35,793 bases of DNA from Bhargavaea cecembensis (GCF_000826125.2 NZ_LN651373.1:37343-73135); one strand, 5' to 3'; positions 1-7,962 are shown, counted from the first letter of the stretch. Notes: generated by a model not told the origin, from the letters alone. Translations and numbers: made by a program.

Positions 1-1
1 G

Positions 2-751
2 GGGAAGCAGCCCGCCGGTCCGGAACCGGATCCCGGTGACGGGGGGCTCCATGAGACGTACATGACCCATCTCGATGATCTGCGGAAGGCGCTCATCAAA
101 GTGACCGTCGTCTTCCTCGCATTTTTCATCGGTGTTTTCTCGACGATCAATCTCTGGTTCCCGTATGTTACAAAAGGACACGAACTCGTCATTCTGGGTC
201 CGCTGGAAGTCGTCAAGTTTTACATGACCATGTCAGGGGCGATCGCGCTTGGCCTGTCGCTCCCGTTCCTCTGCCATTTCATCTGGCAGTTCATCAAGCC
301 GGGGCTGAATGAAAAAGAAGCGAAGTTCATCGGCCTTTATTCGCCGGTGATGCTCCTTCTCTTCCTGGGAGGAGTGGCTTTCGGATACTTTGTCATCCAC
401 CCGCTCAGCTACGGCTTCCTGCTTGGACTGGGAGCGGCGAACTTCGACGTCATGGTATCGGCTCAGGAGTACATGCGCTTCCTTCTAATGACGACGATGC
501 CGATCGGCCTGCTGTTTGAACTGCCGATCGTCGCGCTCTTCCTCGGGGCGATCGGCCTGCTCACCGCCGATTCGATGAAGAAGGTCAGAAAGTGGTCGTA
601 TGTCTCCATTGCGGTCATTTCGGCGCTCATCACGCCGCCTGATTTCATCAGCCAGCTCCTCGTCCTCATTCCGATGGCCGTCCTGTATGAGGCTAGCATC
701 TGGCTCGTCATGAAGACAGAACGGAAGCAGGCCGCGGCTGCCGCTGAATGA
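2..751 (+). CDS. tatC: Sec-independent protein translocase TatC (5' end outside window)
   Basis: TatC is the polytopic receptor subunit of the twin-arginine translocase, which exports folded proteins across the cytoplasmic membrane. The N-terminal HLDDLRK signature is followed by six hydrophobic segments, the family-typical LGPLEVVKFYM stretch, FELPIV and ITPPDFISQLLVLIPM near the C-terminus. An ATG lies at 62, but the frame stays open upstream to the window edge and reads LHETY just before it. This resembles the ETHLIGHLEELR start of Bacillus TatC, and no good ribosome site precedes 62. I therefore think the true start lies left of the window. A strong terminator follows. Family assignment is firm; the start is not. 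Confidence 0.93.
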   Translation, partial: GKQPAGPEPDPGDGGLHETYMTHLDDLRKALIKVTVVFLAFFIGVFSTINLWFPYVTKGHELVILGPLEVVKFYMTMSGAIALGLSLPFLCHFIWQFIKPGLNEKEAKFIGLYSPVMLLLFLGGVAFGYFVIHPLSYGFLLGLGAANFDVMVSAQEYMRFLLMTTMPIGLLFELPIVALFLGAIGLLTADSMKKVRKWSYVSIAVISALITPPDFISQLLVLIPMAVLYEASIWLVMKTERKQAAAAAE

Positions 752-768
752 TGAACTCAACTTAAATA

Positions 769-810
769 AGCAGACGGATGGGATCTTCAAGTCCCGTCCG
801 TCTGCTTTTC
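769..810 (+). terminator. Intrinsic terminator of tatC
   Basis: A 15-bp stem (769-783 with 792-806, one G-T pair) has an 8-nt loop and is followed by TTTT. It sits 18 nt after the tatC stop. Confidence 0.9.
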
Positions 811-826
811 TGATGGCTCTTCATAT

Positions 827-853
827 AAAAAAACCCGGAGATCTCCGGGTTTT
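827..853 (-). terminator. Intrinsic terminator of the small minus-strand gene
   Basis: A perfect palindrome at 832-851 (AACCCGGAGA and its complement) is followed on the minus strand by a run of seven T. It lies just past the stop of the 68-residue gene. Confidence 0.85.
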
Positions 854-861
854 CGGCTGCC

Positions 862-1068
862 TCAATCAAAGAAGCTGGTGAGCAGGCCGCCTTTTTTCTG
901 TGACTGAGATTTTCCGTTGTTCATCTGGGACTGGTGCTTCGGGGTGTTTTGATTTCCGCCGCCCGAAAAGTCATTGAACTGTTTTTTCAGCTTGTCCCGG
1001 GAGTCTTTGTTCCGCATCAGATAGGCCGCACCGAGTCCGACTGCTGCAAGCATCGCTTTATTCTTCAT
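862..1068 (-). CDS. Small hypothetical protein (68 aa)
   Basis: I cannot assign this protein to a named family. It has a short hydrophobic N-terminus (AMLAAVGLGAAYLM), then a basic stretch (RNKDSRDKLKKQF) and a Gly/Asn/Gln/Ser-rich tail ending LLTSFFD. This suggests a small membrane-associated or surface-facing protein. It is a real gene: an AAGGAGG site lies 9 nt before its ATG on the minus strand and a strong terminator follows its stop. It stands alone, convergent with tatC and divergent from brnQ. The layout resembles other small Bacillales proteins with an N-terminal hydrophobic patch and charged tail, but I infer no function. Confidence 0.7.
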   Translation of the reverse strand: MKNKAMLAAVGLGAAYLMRNKDSRDKLKKQFNDFSGGGNQNTPKHQSQMNNGKSQSQKKGGLLTSFFD

Positions 1069-1251
1069 GTTGTTTGTCCTCCTTGTGCGTAGCGTCTGGC
1101 TTATGTATTCCCGGATTGGGTGGGGATAAACGGAAATGTCATGTCCAATTTTCGACAGACCGGAAAGACGAGACTGAAAATATTGCGTTCACGGAACATT
1201 CGTAGTAGGATTGAGGACGCTGGTTGGCGGTATCTGTCGAATTCAGCCGAT

Positions 1252-1275
1252 TTCTATCAGAATATTCGGTTATAA
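1252..1275 (+). promoter_or_regulatory. Possible CodY-like site and -10 upstream of brnQ
   Basis: The 15-mer at 1252-1266 matches the CodY consensus (AATTTTCWGAAAATT) at 10 of 15 positions, and a TATAAA lies at 1270-1275. BrnQ-type genes are classic CodY targets, which is the only reason a match this weak is listed. The rest of 1069-1308 shows no T-box or other recognisable leader. Confidence 0.25.
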
Positions 1276-1308
1276 AATTCAAATCGGACAGAAAGGAATC
1301 ATGTTTGC

Positions 1309-2673
1309 ATGCAAGAGAAACTTCCCTTTTCCAATTACTTTATTATCGGCGTCATGCTGTTTGCTCTATTTTTCGGGGCCGGCAACCTCATTTTCCCGGC
1401 TCAGCTCGGGCAGCTTGCGGGAGATCAGCTGTGGCCGTCGCTCATCGGATTTCTGATCACGGGGGTCGGACTGCCGTTCCTGAGCGTTCTGGCAATCGGC
1501 TATTCCGGCAGCCGGAACCTGCTGGAACTGTCCAGCCGGGTCCATCCGGTATACGGCGCCTTGTTCTCGTCTGTACTGTATCTGACGATCGGACCATTTT
1601 TTGCAGGGCCCCGGACAGGCGCTGTCGCCTATGAGATCGGCATTATGCCGTTTGTGGGCGAAGGAGCGGGGGCCGTTCCCCTGTTCCTGTTTACACTGAT
1701 CTTCTTTGCCGTCACGCTATGGCTTTCTCTGAACCCGGCAAAAATCGTTGACCGGATCGGAAAGGTTCTGGCACCCGGCATCGTCGTCCTGTTGATTGTG
1801 CTGATCGGCATCGCCGTGTTCAAACCGATGGGCGCCCTCGGGGAAGCGAGCCCGGCGTACGCGGCGGAGCCGTTCCTCAACGGGTTCACCGAAGGCTACA
1901 ACACGATGGACGCCATTGCGGCACTCGTGTTCGCCATCATCGTCATCAGTGCCATCAAGGGGATGGGGGTCACCACCCGGAAAGGCATTCTGAGCGCGAC
2001 ATTCAAAGCGGGGCTGACAGCCATCTCGCTTCTGGCGATCCTTTACATCGGCATCGCCTGGATCGGCGGAACGAGCGTCGAGCGCTTTGGTCTTTTTGAG
2101 ACCGGCGGGCCGGTGCTCAGCAGTGCAGCCGAGTATTACTTCGGGAGTCTCGGGACGGTCCTCATGGCGGTGGTCATCACGCTCGCCTGCCTGACCACCG
2201 CCATCGGGCTCATCTCGTCCTGCGGTGAGTATTTCCATACGCTCATCCCGGCGGTCGGCTACAAAAAATGGGTCGTCGTGTTCACCGTATTCTCGTTCGT
2301 CGTGGCCAATTTCGGCCTGTCGAACATCATTACCTATTCGGTGCCGGTGCTCATGTTCCTGTACCCGCTGGCCATCTCCCTCCTGCTTCTGACCTTCACT
2401 TCGCCGCTCTTCAATCATGCGCGGCTCGTGTACATGGCTGCGACGGCGACGGCGTTTGTCATCGGTCTCGTTGACGGACTGAGCGCCCTTGCCAAGTCGC
2501 TAGAAACAGAGTTCGCCTGGCTCGAACCGGTGCTTTCATTCTTTAATGAACACCTGCCGCTCTACGAAGACGGCCTCGGCTGGGTCGTCCCGGTTGTCGC
2601 CGTCACCGTAATCACCGCCATCATCTCCCGGGCACTCGGCCTTTCATCGAAACTTGAAAGCGCGGAGGCTTGA
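1309..2673 (+). CDS. brnQ: Branched-chain amino acid:cation symporter BrnQ
   Basis: This is an LIVCS-family carrier that imports leucine, isoleucine and valine with Na+ or H+ at the cytoplasmic membrane. The 454 residues fit the usual family length of about 440-460. The family-typical N-terminus FALFFGAGNLIFPAQLG is followed by GVGLPFLSVLAIGYSG, GPFFAGPRTGAVAYEIG and about twelve hydrophobic segments. The ATG at 1309 has AAAGGAA about 9 nt upstream; the ATG at 1301 is out of frame. It is a single-gene unit with its own terminator, and the preceding 240 bp may carry a weak CodY-type site. Identification is by sequence signature; substrate preference among the branched-chain amino acids cannot be read. 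Confidence 0.93.
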   Translation: MQEKLPFSNYFIIGVMLFALFFGAGNLIFPAQLGQLAGDQLWPSLIGFLITGVGLPFLSVLAIGYSGSRNLLELSSRVHPVYGALFSSVLYLTIGPFFAGPRTGAVAYEIGIMPFVGEGAGAVPLFLFTLIFFAVTLWLSLNPAKIVDRIGKVLAPGIVVLLIVLIGIAVFKPMGALGEASPAYAAEPFLNGFTEGYNTMDAIAALVFAIIVISAIKGMGVTTRKGILSATFKAGLTAISLLAILYIGIAWIGGTSVERFGLFETGGPVLSSAAEYYFGSLGTVLMAVVITLACLTTAIGLISSCGEYFHTLIPAVGYKKWVVVFTVFSFVVANFGLSNIITYSVPVLMFLYPLAISLLLLTFTSPLFNHARLVYMAATATAFVIGLVDGLSALAKSLETEFAWLEPVLSFFNEHLPLYEDGLGWVVPVVAVTVITAIISRALGLSSKLESAEA

Positions 2674-2687
2674 AGAGGAATCAGAAA

Positions 2688-2722
2688 AAAGGGACCGCCT
2701 GGAGTATCGGCGGTCCCTTTCC
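2688..2722 (+). terminator. Intrinsic terminator of brnQ
   Basis: A perfect 12-bp stem (2688-2699 with 2709-2720) has a 9-nt loop and ends in a T-rich tail 14 nt after the brnQ stop. Confidence 0.9.
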
Positions 2723-2736
2723 TTATAGTCCGGTTC

Positions 2737-2923
2737 GAGTGTCAACCTTGTGGCCGGGAGTGTCAACTTCTGCATGGTGAGTATCAACATTCTCAAGGGG
2801 AGTGTCGACTTCACAGTGTCGAGTATTCACTTCCTTAATAAACGTTGTGTATCTGGGAGGAAACGTTGTTTATCTAAAGAAAAACGTTGTGTATCTGCGG
2901 CAAAACGTTGTTTATCTAAGCTG
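2737..2923. repeat. 21-bp phased repeat array, motifs R1 (5 copies) and R2 (4 copies)
   Basis: Motif R1 (GAGTGTCAACTTC, degenerate) starts at 2737, 2758, 2779, 2800 and 2821. Motif R2 (AAACGTTGTGTATCT) has its core C at 2843, 2864, 2885 and 2906. Both have an exact 21-bp period and run in nearly the same phase across the R1/R2 junction, while the spacers vary freely. R2 copies alternate between a GTG and a GTT variant. The array lies after the brnQ terminator and before the convergent regulator gene. Because 21 is divisible by 3, the array can be read as heptapeptide repeats, but there is no ribosome site. Confidence 0.85.
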
Positions 2924-2939
2924 AGAGGTTAACAGATCT

Positions 2940-3070
2940 CTAATTGCAAATCAGTCTCTCTAATTGCAAATTCATGATTCTAATTGCAAATTTGCCTCTC
3001 TAATTGCAATTCCCCTGTTCTAATTGCAAATCTGCGACTCTAATTGCAAATCCCCCGTTCTAATTTCCAC
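2940..3070. repeat. 20-bp phased repeat array, motif R3 (7 copies)
   Basis: Motif R3 (CTAATTGCAAAT) begins at 2940, 2960, 2980, 3000, 3020, 3040 and 3060, an exact 20-bp period. The seventh copy is decayed. The motif contains TAA and a 20-bp period breaks the reading frame, so this family cannot be protein-coding. The array is markedly AT-rich against its GC-rich surroundings. Confidence 0.88.
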
Positions 3071-3107
3071 ACTCCTTATTGCAATTCCCCGCGCCATCAC
3101 GACTGTT

Positions 3108-3776
3108 TCACGACTCGTTCGTGCGGGTGGCTTTTAGTTCTCCGATGGCGGAGAGCCAGTTTGTTTTCATGAGGGCGGCGGCCCGTTCGCCGTCGCCGGC
3201 CGACATTGCCTCGATGATCGCTTCGTGTTCTTTGACGGACTGTTCCCGGAGGACGATGGCGTCGTGGAAGAATTGCCGGCGCACGTGGGCCTGGAGGTTG
3301 TCCACCATCGCCAGGATATACGGGTTTTCAGCCGTGTCGACGATGATCTGGTGGAAGTCCTCGTCCACCCGGATGGCGTCTTCATCGTTGCCTGATCGGA
3401 CGGCTTCCGAAAACCGTTCATTCACCTCGGCCAGCCGGCGGGCGGTATCCGCATCCAGTTTCGGCGTGGCGGTTTCCGCGGACAGTGCCTGGAGCGCGGC
3501 GAGGGGAGGCAGCAGGTCGTTGATCGCTTCCGGATCGACTTCCGTCACCTGGGTCGCCTTGCCCGGATACATCTTGACGAATCCCCGGGTCTCCAGAAGC
3601 TGGAGGGATTCCCTGACGGGGGTCCGGCTCACGCCGAGCGCCTTGGCGATCTCCAGGTCGTTGAGCTTTTCTCCCGGCCGGAGCGTCCCGTCGATGATCC
3701 AGTGCTGCAATTGATTATAGGCGGCTTCCTTCGCAGAGAGCCGCACGGGTTTTGAGTGGTCTGAAGGAATCGGCAT
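3108..3776 (-). CDS. GntR family transcriptional regulator, FCD (FadR) subfamily
   Basis: The 222 residues split into an N-terminal winged helix (about 15-75, with LRPGEKLNDLEIAKALGVSRTPVRESL, the GntR recognition region) and a C-terminal all-helical FCD ligand domain. The FCD domain carries the usual acidic and histidine metal/ligand positions (DEDFHQII, and EHEAII near the end). Such proteins repress catabolic operons and release DNA on binding a small carboxylate or sugar acid. On the minus strand AGGGGTGA precedes the ATG by about 7 nt, and a TATAAT lies at 3821-3826. No catabolic operon adjoins it, so the target is unknown. The catabolic genes at 25-35 kb are possible but distant targets. 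Confidence 0.9.
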   Translation of the reverse strand: MPIPSDHSKPVRLSAKEAAYNQLQHWIIDGTLRPGEKLNDLEIAKALGVSRTPVRESLQLLETRGFVKMYPGKATQVTEVDPEAINDLLPPLAALQALSAETATPKLDADTARRLAEVNERFSEAVRSGNDEDAIRVDEDFHQIIVDTAENPYILAMVDNLQAHVRRQFFHDAIVLREQSVKEHEAIIEAMSAGDGERAAALMKTNWLSAIGELKATRTNES

Positions 3777-4009
3777 TTCTGTTCACCCCTGTCCCTGAAA
3801 AAAATGGGTATGATGAAGCGATTATACATCAAAACCAGCAGGCATGCCGGGCCAAATACAGTATTTGGGTCCTGTCGCCCTGAAAAGCAGTTGTCGGAAA
3901 CGACTTCCGGCGATCCGCCGAATGCCGATTTTATTTTGAAACCTTGTATGCCCGCGGTCGTATGAACAGGTATACTTAAAGCAAACGCAAAGAACGGAAG
4001 GAGCACCAA

Positions 4010-5098
4010 ATGACTAAGAAACTCTGGTTCCAGGCGGGAGTCGGAATTCTGCTCGCCTTGCTGATCATTCATTTCTTCATCAATATAAAAGGCATCTTCT
4101 CGCCGATCGGCATCATCCTGAAGACGATTTTCCTGCCGCTTCTCGTCGGCGGGGTCCTCTACTATTTGACCGAGCCGGTCCAGCGGTTCCTTGAGAAGCA
4201 TAAGTTTCCGCGCTGGGCGAGCATCCTGAGTGCGCTTCTCCTCATCGTCGGCGTGTTCTGGGGGCTTTACGCCATGGTCGGACCGATGATCAACAAGCAG
4301 GTCAATGCATTCGTGGAAAACCTGCCGGAGATCCAGGAAGATGTCAAGGAAGCCGTCGATTACGTGCTGGACCGGCGTGATGAGTGGCCGGACTTCATTG
4401 AAAACGGGATCGAGACGGCCAAGGAGAAGGCGAACGAGATCACCATGAGTCTCGGCGGGGGGCTGGTCTCGTTTCTGACGGGGCTTTTCCAGACGGTCTT
4501 CATGCTGGTGCTCGTGCCGTTCTTCCTCGTCTACATGCTGAAAGACCATGAAAAGTTCATCCCGTTCGTCAGCAAATTCTTCAGGGGGGATACGAAGGCG
4601 TTCGTCGTCCGGACGCTGAAGGATGTGAACAGGACACTGAGCACGTATATCCAGGGACAGATGCTCGTCAGCCTGTGTGTCGGCATCATGCTGCTCATCG
4701 GCTATCTGGTCATCGGCCTCGAGTACGCGCTCATCCTCGCGATTTTCGGCTTGTTCATGAACCTCGTCCCGTTCATCGGTCCATGGGTTTCGGTTGTTCC
4801 TGCCTTGCTGATCGCCCTGATCCAGGATCCTAAGCTGCTCATCGGCGTCGGCATCGTCATGCTCGCCGCTCAGCAGATCGAGAGCAACCTGATCACCCCG
4901 AATGTCATGGGGAAATCGCTCGACATCCACCCGCTCACGGTCATCACGGTCATCCTCGCGGCAGGCAACATCGCCGGCTTCGTCGGCATCCTGCTCGCCG
5001 TGCCGGTTTATGCGGTCGGCAAGGTGATCATCGGCAATCTGTATGAACGCCGGAAGGAGATCCGGCAGGCAGCCACGAGCGACGTCGCCGCCAAATAA
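4010..5098 (+). CDS. AI-2E family transporter (UPF0118/PerM-type permease)
   Basis: This 362-residue polytopic membrane protein has the AI-2E exporter family layout: two or three N-terminal membrane segments, a hydrophilic helical stretch (about 95-150), then five more segments. Signatures include FFLVYMLKDHEKF, LSTYIQGQ, NLVPFIGPWVSVVPALLIAL and the C-terminal QQIESNLITPNVMGKSLDIHPLTVI block. Family members export diverse small solutes, and some act as Na+(Li+)/H+ antiporters in Bacillales, so the substrate is not predictable. AAGGAG sits 7 nt before the ATG and a TATACT at 3971 may be its -10. It is monocistronic, divergent from the GntR gene and closed by a terminator. Confidence 0.88.
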   Translation: MTKKLWFQAGVGILLALLIIHFFINIKGIFSPIGIILKTIFLPLLVGGVLYYLTEPVQRFLEKHKFPRWASILSALLLIVGVFWGLYAMVGPMINKQVNAFVENLPEIQEDVKEAVDYVLDRRDEWPDFIENGIETAKEKANEITMSLGGGLVSFLTGLFQTVFMLVLVPFFLVYMLKDHEKFIPFVSKFFRGDTKAFVVRTLKDVNRTLSTYIQGQMLVSLCVGIMLLIGYLVIGLEYALILAIFGLFMNLVPFIGPWVSVVPALLIALIQDPKLLIGVGIVMLAAQQIESNLITPNVMGKSLDIHPLTVITVILAAGNIAGFVGILLAVPVYAVGKVIIGNLYERRKEIRQAATSDVAAK

Positions 5099-5110
5099 TC
5101 AAACACCATG

Positions 5111-5137
5111 AAACCGCGGTCTGGCACCGCGGTTTTT
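5111..5137 (+). terminator. Intrinsic terminator of the AI-2E family gene
   Basis: A GC-rich 9-bp stem (5111-5119 with 5127-5135) is followed by TTTTT. It lies between two convergent genes, and its minus-strand tail is weaker. Confidence 0.85.
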
Positions 5138-5143
5138 GATTGC

Positions 5144-5473
5144 TCATTTTTCGAAATAAAGCGCCCGGTGCAGCTTGCAGCCCGGATTGAACGACGTTCC
5201 GCATTCCGGGCAGGACGGTTCCCCTTCCAGATACTCCCGGACAGTGAGCTGATGGCCGCAGCCGCCGCACAGCACCGCCCGCTCGTCAAAACGGTCTTTC
5301 GGCCACACTTCCGGGCTTCCGCAGCCGGCTTCTTCATGGCAGGCATGGCACGGAAACCAGTCTCCGCAGCAGAAGAACTTGATCGCAATGCGGTCGTTGT
5401 CCCTGTGATAATGCGCACATCGTGTTTCCCCATCGATGACCGGCCCCTTTATCTCCTCACCGTGGATCCGCAC
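5144..5473 (-). CDS. CHY zinc finger protein
   Basis: This is a 109-residue cysteine/histidine-rich protein. CAHYH occurs near residue 19, followed by CCGDWFPCHACHEEAGC, the CHY-finger signature. Paired CxxC knuckles (LCGGCGH and CPECG) follow, and the protein ends CKLHRALYFEK. The fold binds several Zn2+ ions; eukaryotic relatives include Hot13, a factor in mitochondrial thiol assembly, and bacterial roles are unproven. The start is a GTG at 5473 with AAGGAGG 8 nt upstream. An ATG closer to that site is out of frame. The gene is divergent from bioY and convergent with the AI-2E permease. Confidence 0.88.
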   Translation of the reverse strand: MRIHGEEIKGPVIDGETRCAHYHRDNDRIAIKFFCCGDWFPCHACHEEAGCGSPEVWPKDRFDERAVLCGGCGHQLTVREYLEGEPSCPECGTSFNPGCKLHRALYFEK

Positions 5474-5500
5474 TCCGCATCCCTCCTTGTCAAAAACAGG

Positions 5501-5563
5501 TTGACTGCTTTTCTACTATTATATATCATGATATTAGTTAACTGAAAGAAGATAAAAGTTTAC
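5501..5563 (+). promoter_or_regulatory. bioY promoter with BirA-type operator
   Basis: The promoter is TTGACT (5501-5506), 17 nt, TATCAT (5524-5529). Two half-sites, GTTAAC at 5537-5542 and GTTTAC at 5558-5563, are separated by 15 nt. That matches the spaced GTTAAC/GTTAAC layout of Gram-positive BirA boxes. The sites cover the expected transcription start, so biotin-loaded BirA would block initiation. Confidence 0.65.
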
Positions 5564-5583
5564 GCAAGAAGGGGAAATGAAAA

Positions 5584-6138
5584 ATGGGAAATGAACGGCT
5601 GAAAATGATGATCCTCGCGGCACTGTTCGCCGCGCTCATGGGGGTGGGGGCTCAGATCATCATCCCGGTGCCGCCGGTTCCGTTTACCGCCCAGACACTC
5701 GTCCTGCCGCTGATGGCCATTATTCTCGGAAAACGTTACGGAACGCTGGCGGCCGTTTTGTATGTCCTGCTCGGGACGATCGGCATTCCGGTGTTCGCCG
5801 GCATGAAGGCGGGACTCGGCATCATCTTCGGACCGACGGGCGGGTTCATCCTCAGCTATATCCCGGCCGCTTTCCTGATCGGCTGGATTTTCGAAAAAGG
5901 AGGCGGACGGACAGCGGCAGCCGTTGCGGCGACCGTGGTCGGTGCGATGTTCATCCTGCTTGCCGGCACGGTGTGGCTCAAATACATGGGCAGCCTCCCG
6001 TGGTCCGGTGCGTTCGCCGGCGGCATGCTGCCGTTCATCATTCCGGATCTCATCAAAGCCGGATTCGCGGCGGTGGTCGGCGTCCTCGTCCGGAACCGGC
6101 TTGCATCAGCCAGGCTGCTGCCCGCCGCTCTGCGGTAA
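5584..6138 (+). CDS. bioY: Biotin transporter BioY
   Basis: BioY is the substrate-binding membrane S component of the biotin ECF transporter. It works with a shared EcfT-EcfA module encoded elsewhere, or alone. The 184 residues and six hydrophobic segments fit. Diagnostic stretches are QIIIPVPPVPFTAQTLVLPL, the YVLLGTIGIPVFAG block and FGPTGGFILSYIPAAFLIGW. AAGGGG precedes the ATG by 8 nt. The gene is alone between its promoter/BirA-like operator and a terminator, as expected for a biotin-repressed uptake gene. No biotin biosynthesis gene is in the window. Confidence 0.94.
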   Translation: MGNERLKMMILAALFAALMGVGAQIIIPVPPVPFTAQTLVLPLMAIILGKRYGTLAAVLYVLLGTIGIPVFAGMKAGLGIIFGPTGGFILSYIPAAFLIGWIFEKGGGRTAAAVAATVVGAMFILLAGTVWLKYMGSLPWSGAFAGGMLPFIIPDLIKAGFAAVVGVLVRNRLASARLLPAALR

Positions 6139-6150
6139 ATAGACTTTCAG

Positions 6151-6176
6151 GCCTTCCGCGTTGGCGGGAGGCTTTT
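6151..6176 (+). terminator. Intrinsic terminator of bioY
   Basis: A 9-bp stem (6151-6159 with 6164-6172, one G-T pair) is followed by TTTTT. Confidence 0.85.
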
Positions 6177-6268
6177 TGAATGGAAAGGACCGTTCCCGAT
6201 ATGCGGAAAGGTCCAACCTTCCGGCTCTGTTAAGATAGAGCCACTTCAACAAGATGGGAGTTTTCAAA

Positions 6269-6916
6269 ATGAAAAAATGGTTAATGCTGATATTGATTGT
6301 CCTGCTCGCGGGCTGCGGCGACAAGGAAGAAGAAGCGGACGGGAAAACCGCACCGGCCGATGAAAACGCGGCGGAGGAAACAGCCGAGGAAAAAGCGGAT
6401 GAAGGACCGGTCGAAGTCGATAAAGGGATTTTCAATGTGGAAGTGACCGTGCCGGCTTCGTTCTTTGAAGGAGAAGACGTGGACGAAGCCGTCCGGCAGG
6501 CAAATGAAGAAGGAGAAGCGGAAGCGGTCAAAAATCCGGACGGGTCCGTCTCATTCAAAATGACGAAAGCCGAGCACAAGGAAATGATGGGCGAACTCAC
6601 TGAAGGGATCGACGAGCTCACCGCTGAACTGGAAGGAGACGAATATCCGTCCATCCGGAGTGTGGAAGCCGGCCGGAAATATCGGGAATTCACCGTGACG
6701 GTGGACCGGGAGCAGTATGAGAACTCCTTCGACGGCTTCTCATTGTTCGGAGTCGGATTTGCCGGGATGTATTATCAGCTGTTCGACGGCGTGAAGGCGG
6801 ATGATCTCCGCGTCAATGTCCGGATGAAGGACGAAGAGACCGGAGAAATCTTCAATGAACTGCAATTCCCCGAGGTGCTTGAAGAGATGGAAAACGAAAT
6901 GGGCGAAGGCGAATGA
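6269..6916 (+). CDS. Hypothetical lipoprotein
   Basis: I do not recognise the family. The first 15 residues form a lipoprotein signal peptide ending in LLAGC, so the mature protein should be lipid-anchored outside the membrane. A Glu/Ala-rich low-complexity linker (about 20-50) is followed by an acidic domain with VDKGIFNVEVTVPASFFEGEDVDEAVRQA and alternating strands. GGGAG at 6256-6260 sits 8 nt before the ATG at 6269, which I prefer over the in-frame ATG at 6254 because that one overlaps the ribosome site. A 6-bp inverted repeat (GGCTCT at 6223, AGAGCC at 6237) lies upstream. The gene is monocistronic with a terminator. Confidence 0.8.
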   Translation: MKKWLMLILIVLLAGCGDKEEEADGKTAPADENAAEETAEEKADEGPVEVDKGIFNVEVTVPASFFEGEDVDEAVRQANEEGEAEAVKNPDGSVSFKMTKAEHKEMMGELTEGIDELTAELEGDEYPSIRSVEAGRKYREFTVTVDREQYENSFDGFSLFGVGFAGMYYQLFDGVKADDLRVNVRMKDEETGEIFNELQFPEVLEEMENEMGEGE

Positions 6917-6923
6917 AACGGAA

Positions 6924-6962
6924 AGTCCGGCGGTCGGCATCAGTGCCGCGCCGGGCTTTTTG
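6924..6962 (+). terminator. Intrinsic terminator of the lipoprotein gene
   Basis: The outer stem pairs 6924-6932 with 6949-6957, and an inner GGCA/TGCC stem caps it. A TTTTT tail follows. Confidence 0.85.
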
Positions 6963-7055
6963 AAAAGGAATCGTGTTTTTGTCATGGGCATAGTGTGATT
7001 CTCCGAAAAGCGGGAAAGGTAGAAGATGAACGAACAAACAGGAGGGAATCATACG

Positions 7056-7916
7056 ATGGACCATATGGAGAGAAGTTCGTCCACGGAACGGATGCAGCCC
7101 GTCACGTCCGTCAACAGCGGGGACGGCGTGCCGATGGGCGAGGACTTGTACAGCTTCACTGTCCAGATTGTCAATGTGATTTTCTACGGCAAGCCCGGCC
7201 CCGGCAATGAATGGGTCCTGATCGATGCCGGCATGCCGAAAGCGGGCGGGAAGGTGATCGAGGAAGCGGAAACCCGGTTCGGCGAAAACAACCCGCCGAA
7301 GGCGATCATTATGACGCACGCCCACTTCGACCATGTCGGCGGACTGATTGATATTCTCGAGAAATGGGACGTGCCGGTCTACGCACACCCGCTGGAGATT
7401 CCGTACATCACCGGGAAGAAAGATTATCCGGATCCCGACATGACGGTCGAAGGCGGCATGGTCGCCAAAATGTCCAAGATGTTCCCGACCGAAGCCGTCG
7501 ACATCGGCGGCCGGGCCCGCGAACTGCCGGCGGACGGCACGGTCCCCCATATGCCGGGCTGGCGCTGGATCCATACACCGGGGCACTCGGAGGGCCATGT
7601 GTCGCTGTTCCGCGAATCGGACGGCGCCCTCATCGCCGGGGATGCGTTCGTCACGGTGAAGCAGGACTCCCTGTATAAAGTGATGACCCAGGAACTTGAG
7701 ATCAGCGGCCCGCCGGTTTATTTGACCCCGGACTGGGAATCCGCCGAGCAGTCGGTCAAGGCGCTGGCCATGCTTCAGCCGCAGATGGCGCTCACCGGCC
7801 ACGGCGTCCCGGTGAGCGGCGAATACCTCCAGGAGCATCTCGGTCAACTGGCCGCCCGCTTCAAGGAACTGGCCGTCCCGGATCACGGGAAATGGGTCGA
7901 CGACCAAGACAAGTGA
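7056..7916 (+). CDS. MBL-fold metallo-hydrolase
   Basis: This is a soluble metallo-beta-lactamase-fold enzyme of about 286 residues. The zinc motif THAHFDH is at residues 87-93, the next ligand histidine is in HTPGHSEGHVSL, the bridging aspartate in IAGDAF and the last histidine in ALTGHGVP. These are complete and intact. Members of this branch hydrolyse esters, thioesters or lactones; the substrate cannot be told. I start at ATG 7056, where AGGAGGG lies 9 nt upstream; an in-frame ATG at 7026 has no ribosome site. It stands just upstream of the cst-like operon but has its own terminator, so it is probably a separate unit. Confidence 0.9.
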   Translation: MDHMERSSSTERMQPVTSVNSGDGVPMGEDLYSFTVQIVNVIFYGKPGPGNEWVLIDAGMPKAGGKVIEEAETRFGENNPPKAIIMTHAHFDHVGGLIDILEKWDVPVYAHPLEIPYITGKKDYPDPDMTVEGGMVAKMSKMFPTEAVDIGGRARELPADGTVPHMPGWRWIHTPGHSEGHVSLFRESDGALIAGDAFVTVKQDSLYKVMTQELEISGPPVYLTPDWESAEQSVKALAMLQPQMALTGHGVPVSGEYLQEHLGQLAARFKELAVPDHGKWVDDQDK

Positions 7917-7931
7917 ATGAGCCTGTTTCAG

Positions 7932-7962
7932 ACCTGCAGCGGAGATCCGTATGCAGGTTTTT
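7932..7962 (+). terminator. Intrinsic terminator of the MBL gene
   Basis: ACCTGCA (7932-7938) pairs with TGCAGGT (7952-7958) around an inner CGGA/TCCG stem, and a T run follows. Confidence 0.8.

Noticed and set aside
2750-2932. 60-codon open frame with heptapeptide repeats (KRCVSxx/KRCLSxx) over the R1/R2 array
   Set aside because: The frame is open only because 21 is a multiple of 3. There is no ribosome site, the start is a GTG inside the array, and the neighbouring R3 array with the same look has a 20-bp period and contains stop codons.
2737-3070. Repeat clusters as CRISPR arrays
   Set aside because: Unit length of 20-21 bp including spacer is far too short, the spacers are 4-9 bp, and no cas gene is present.
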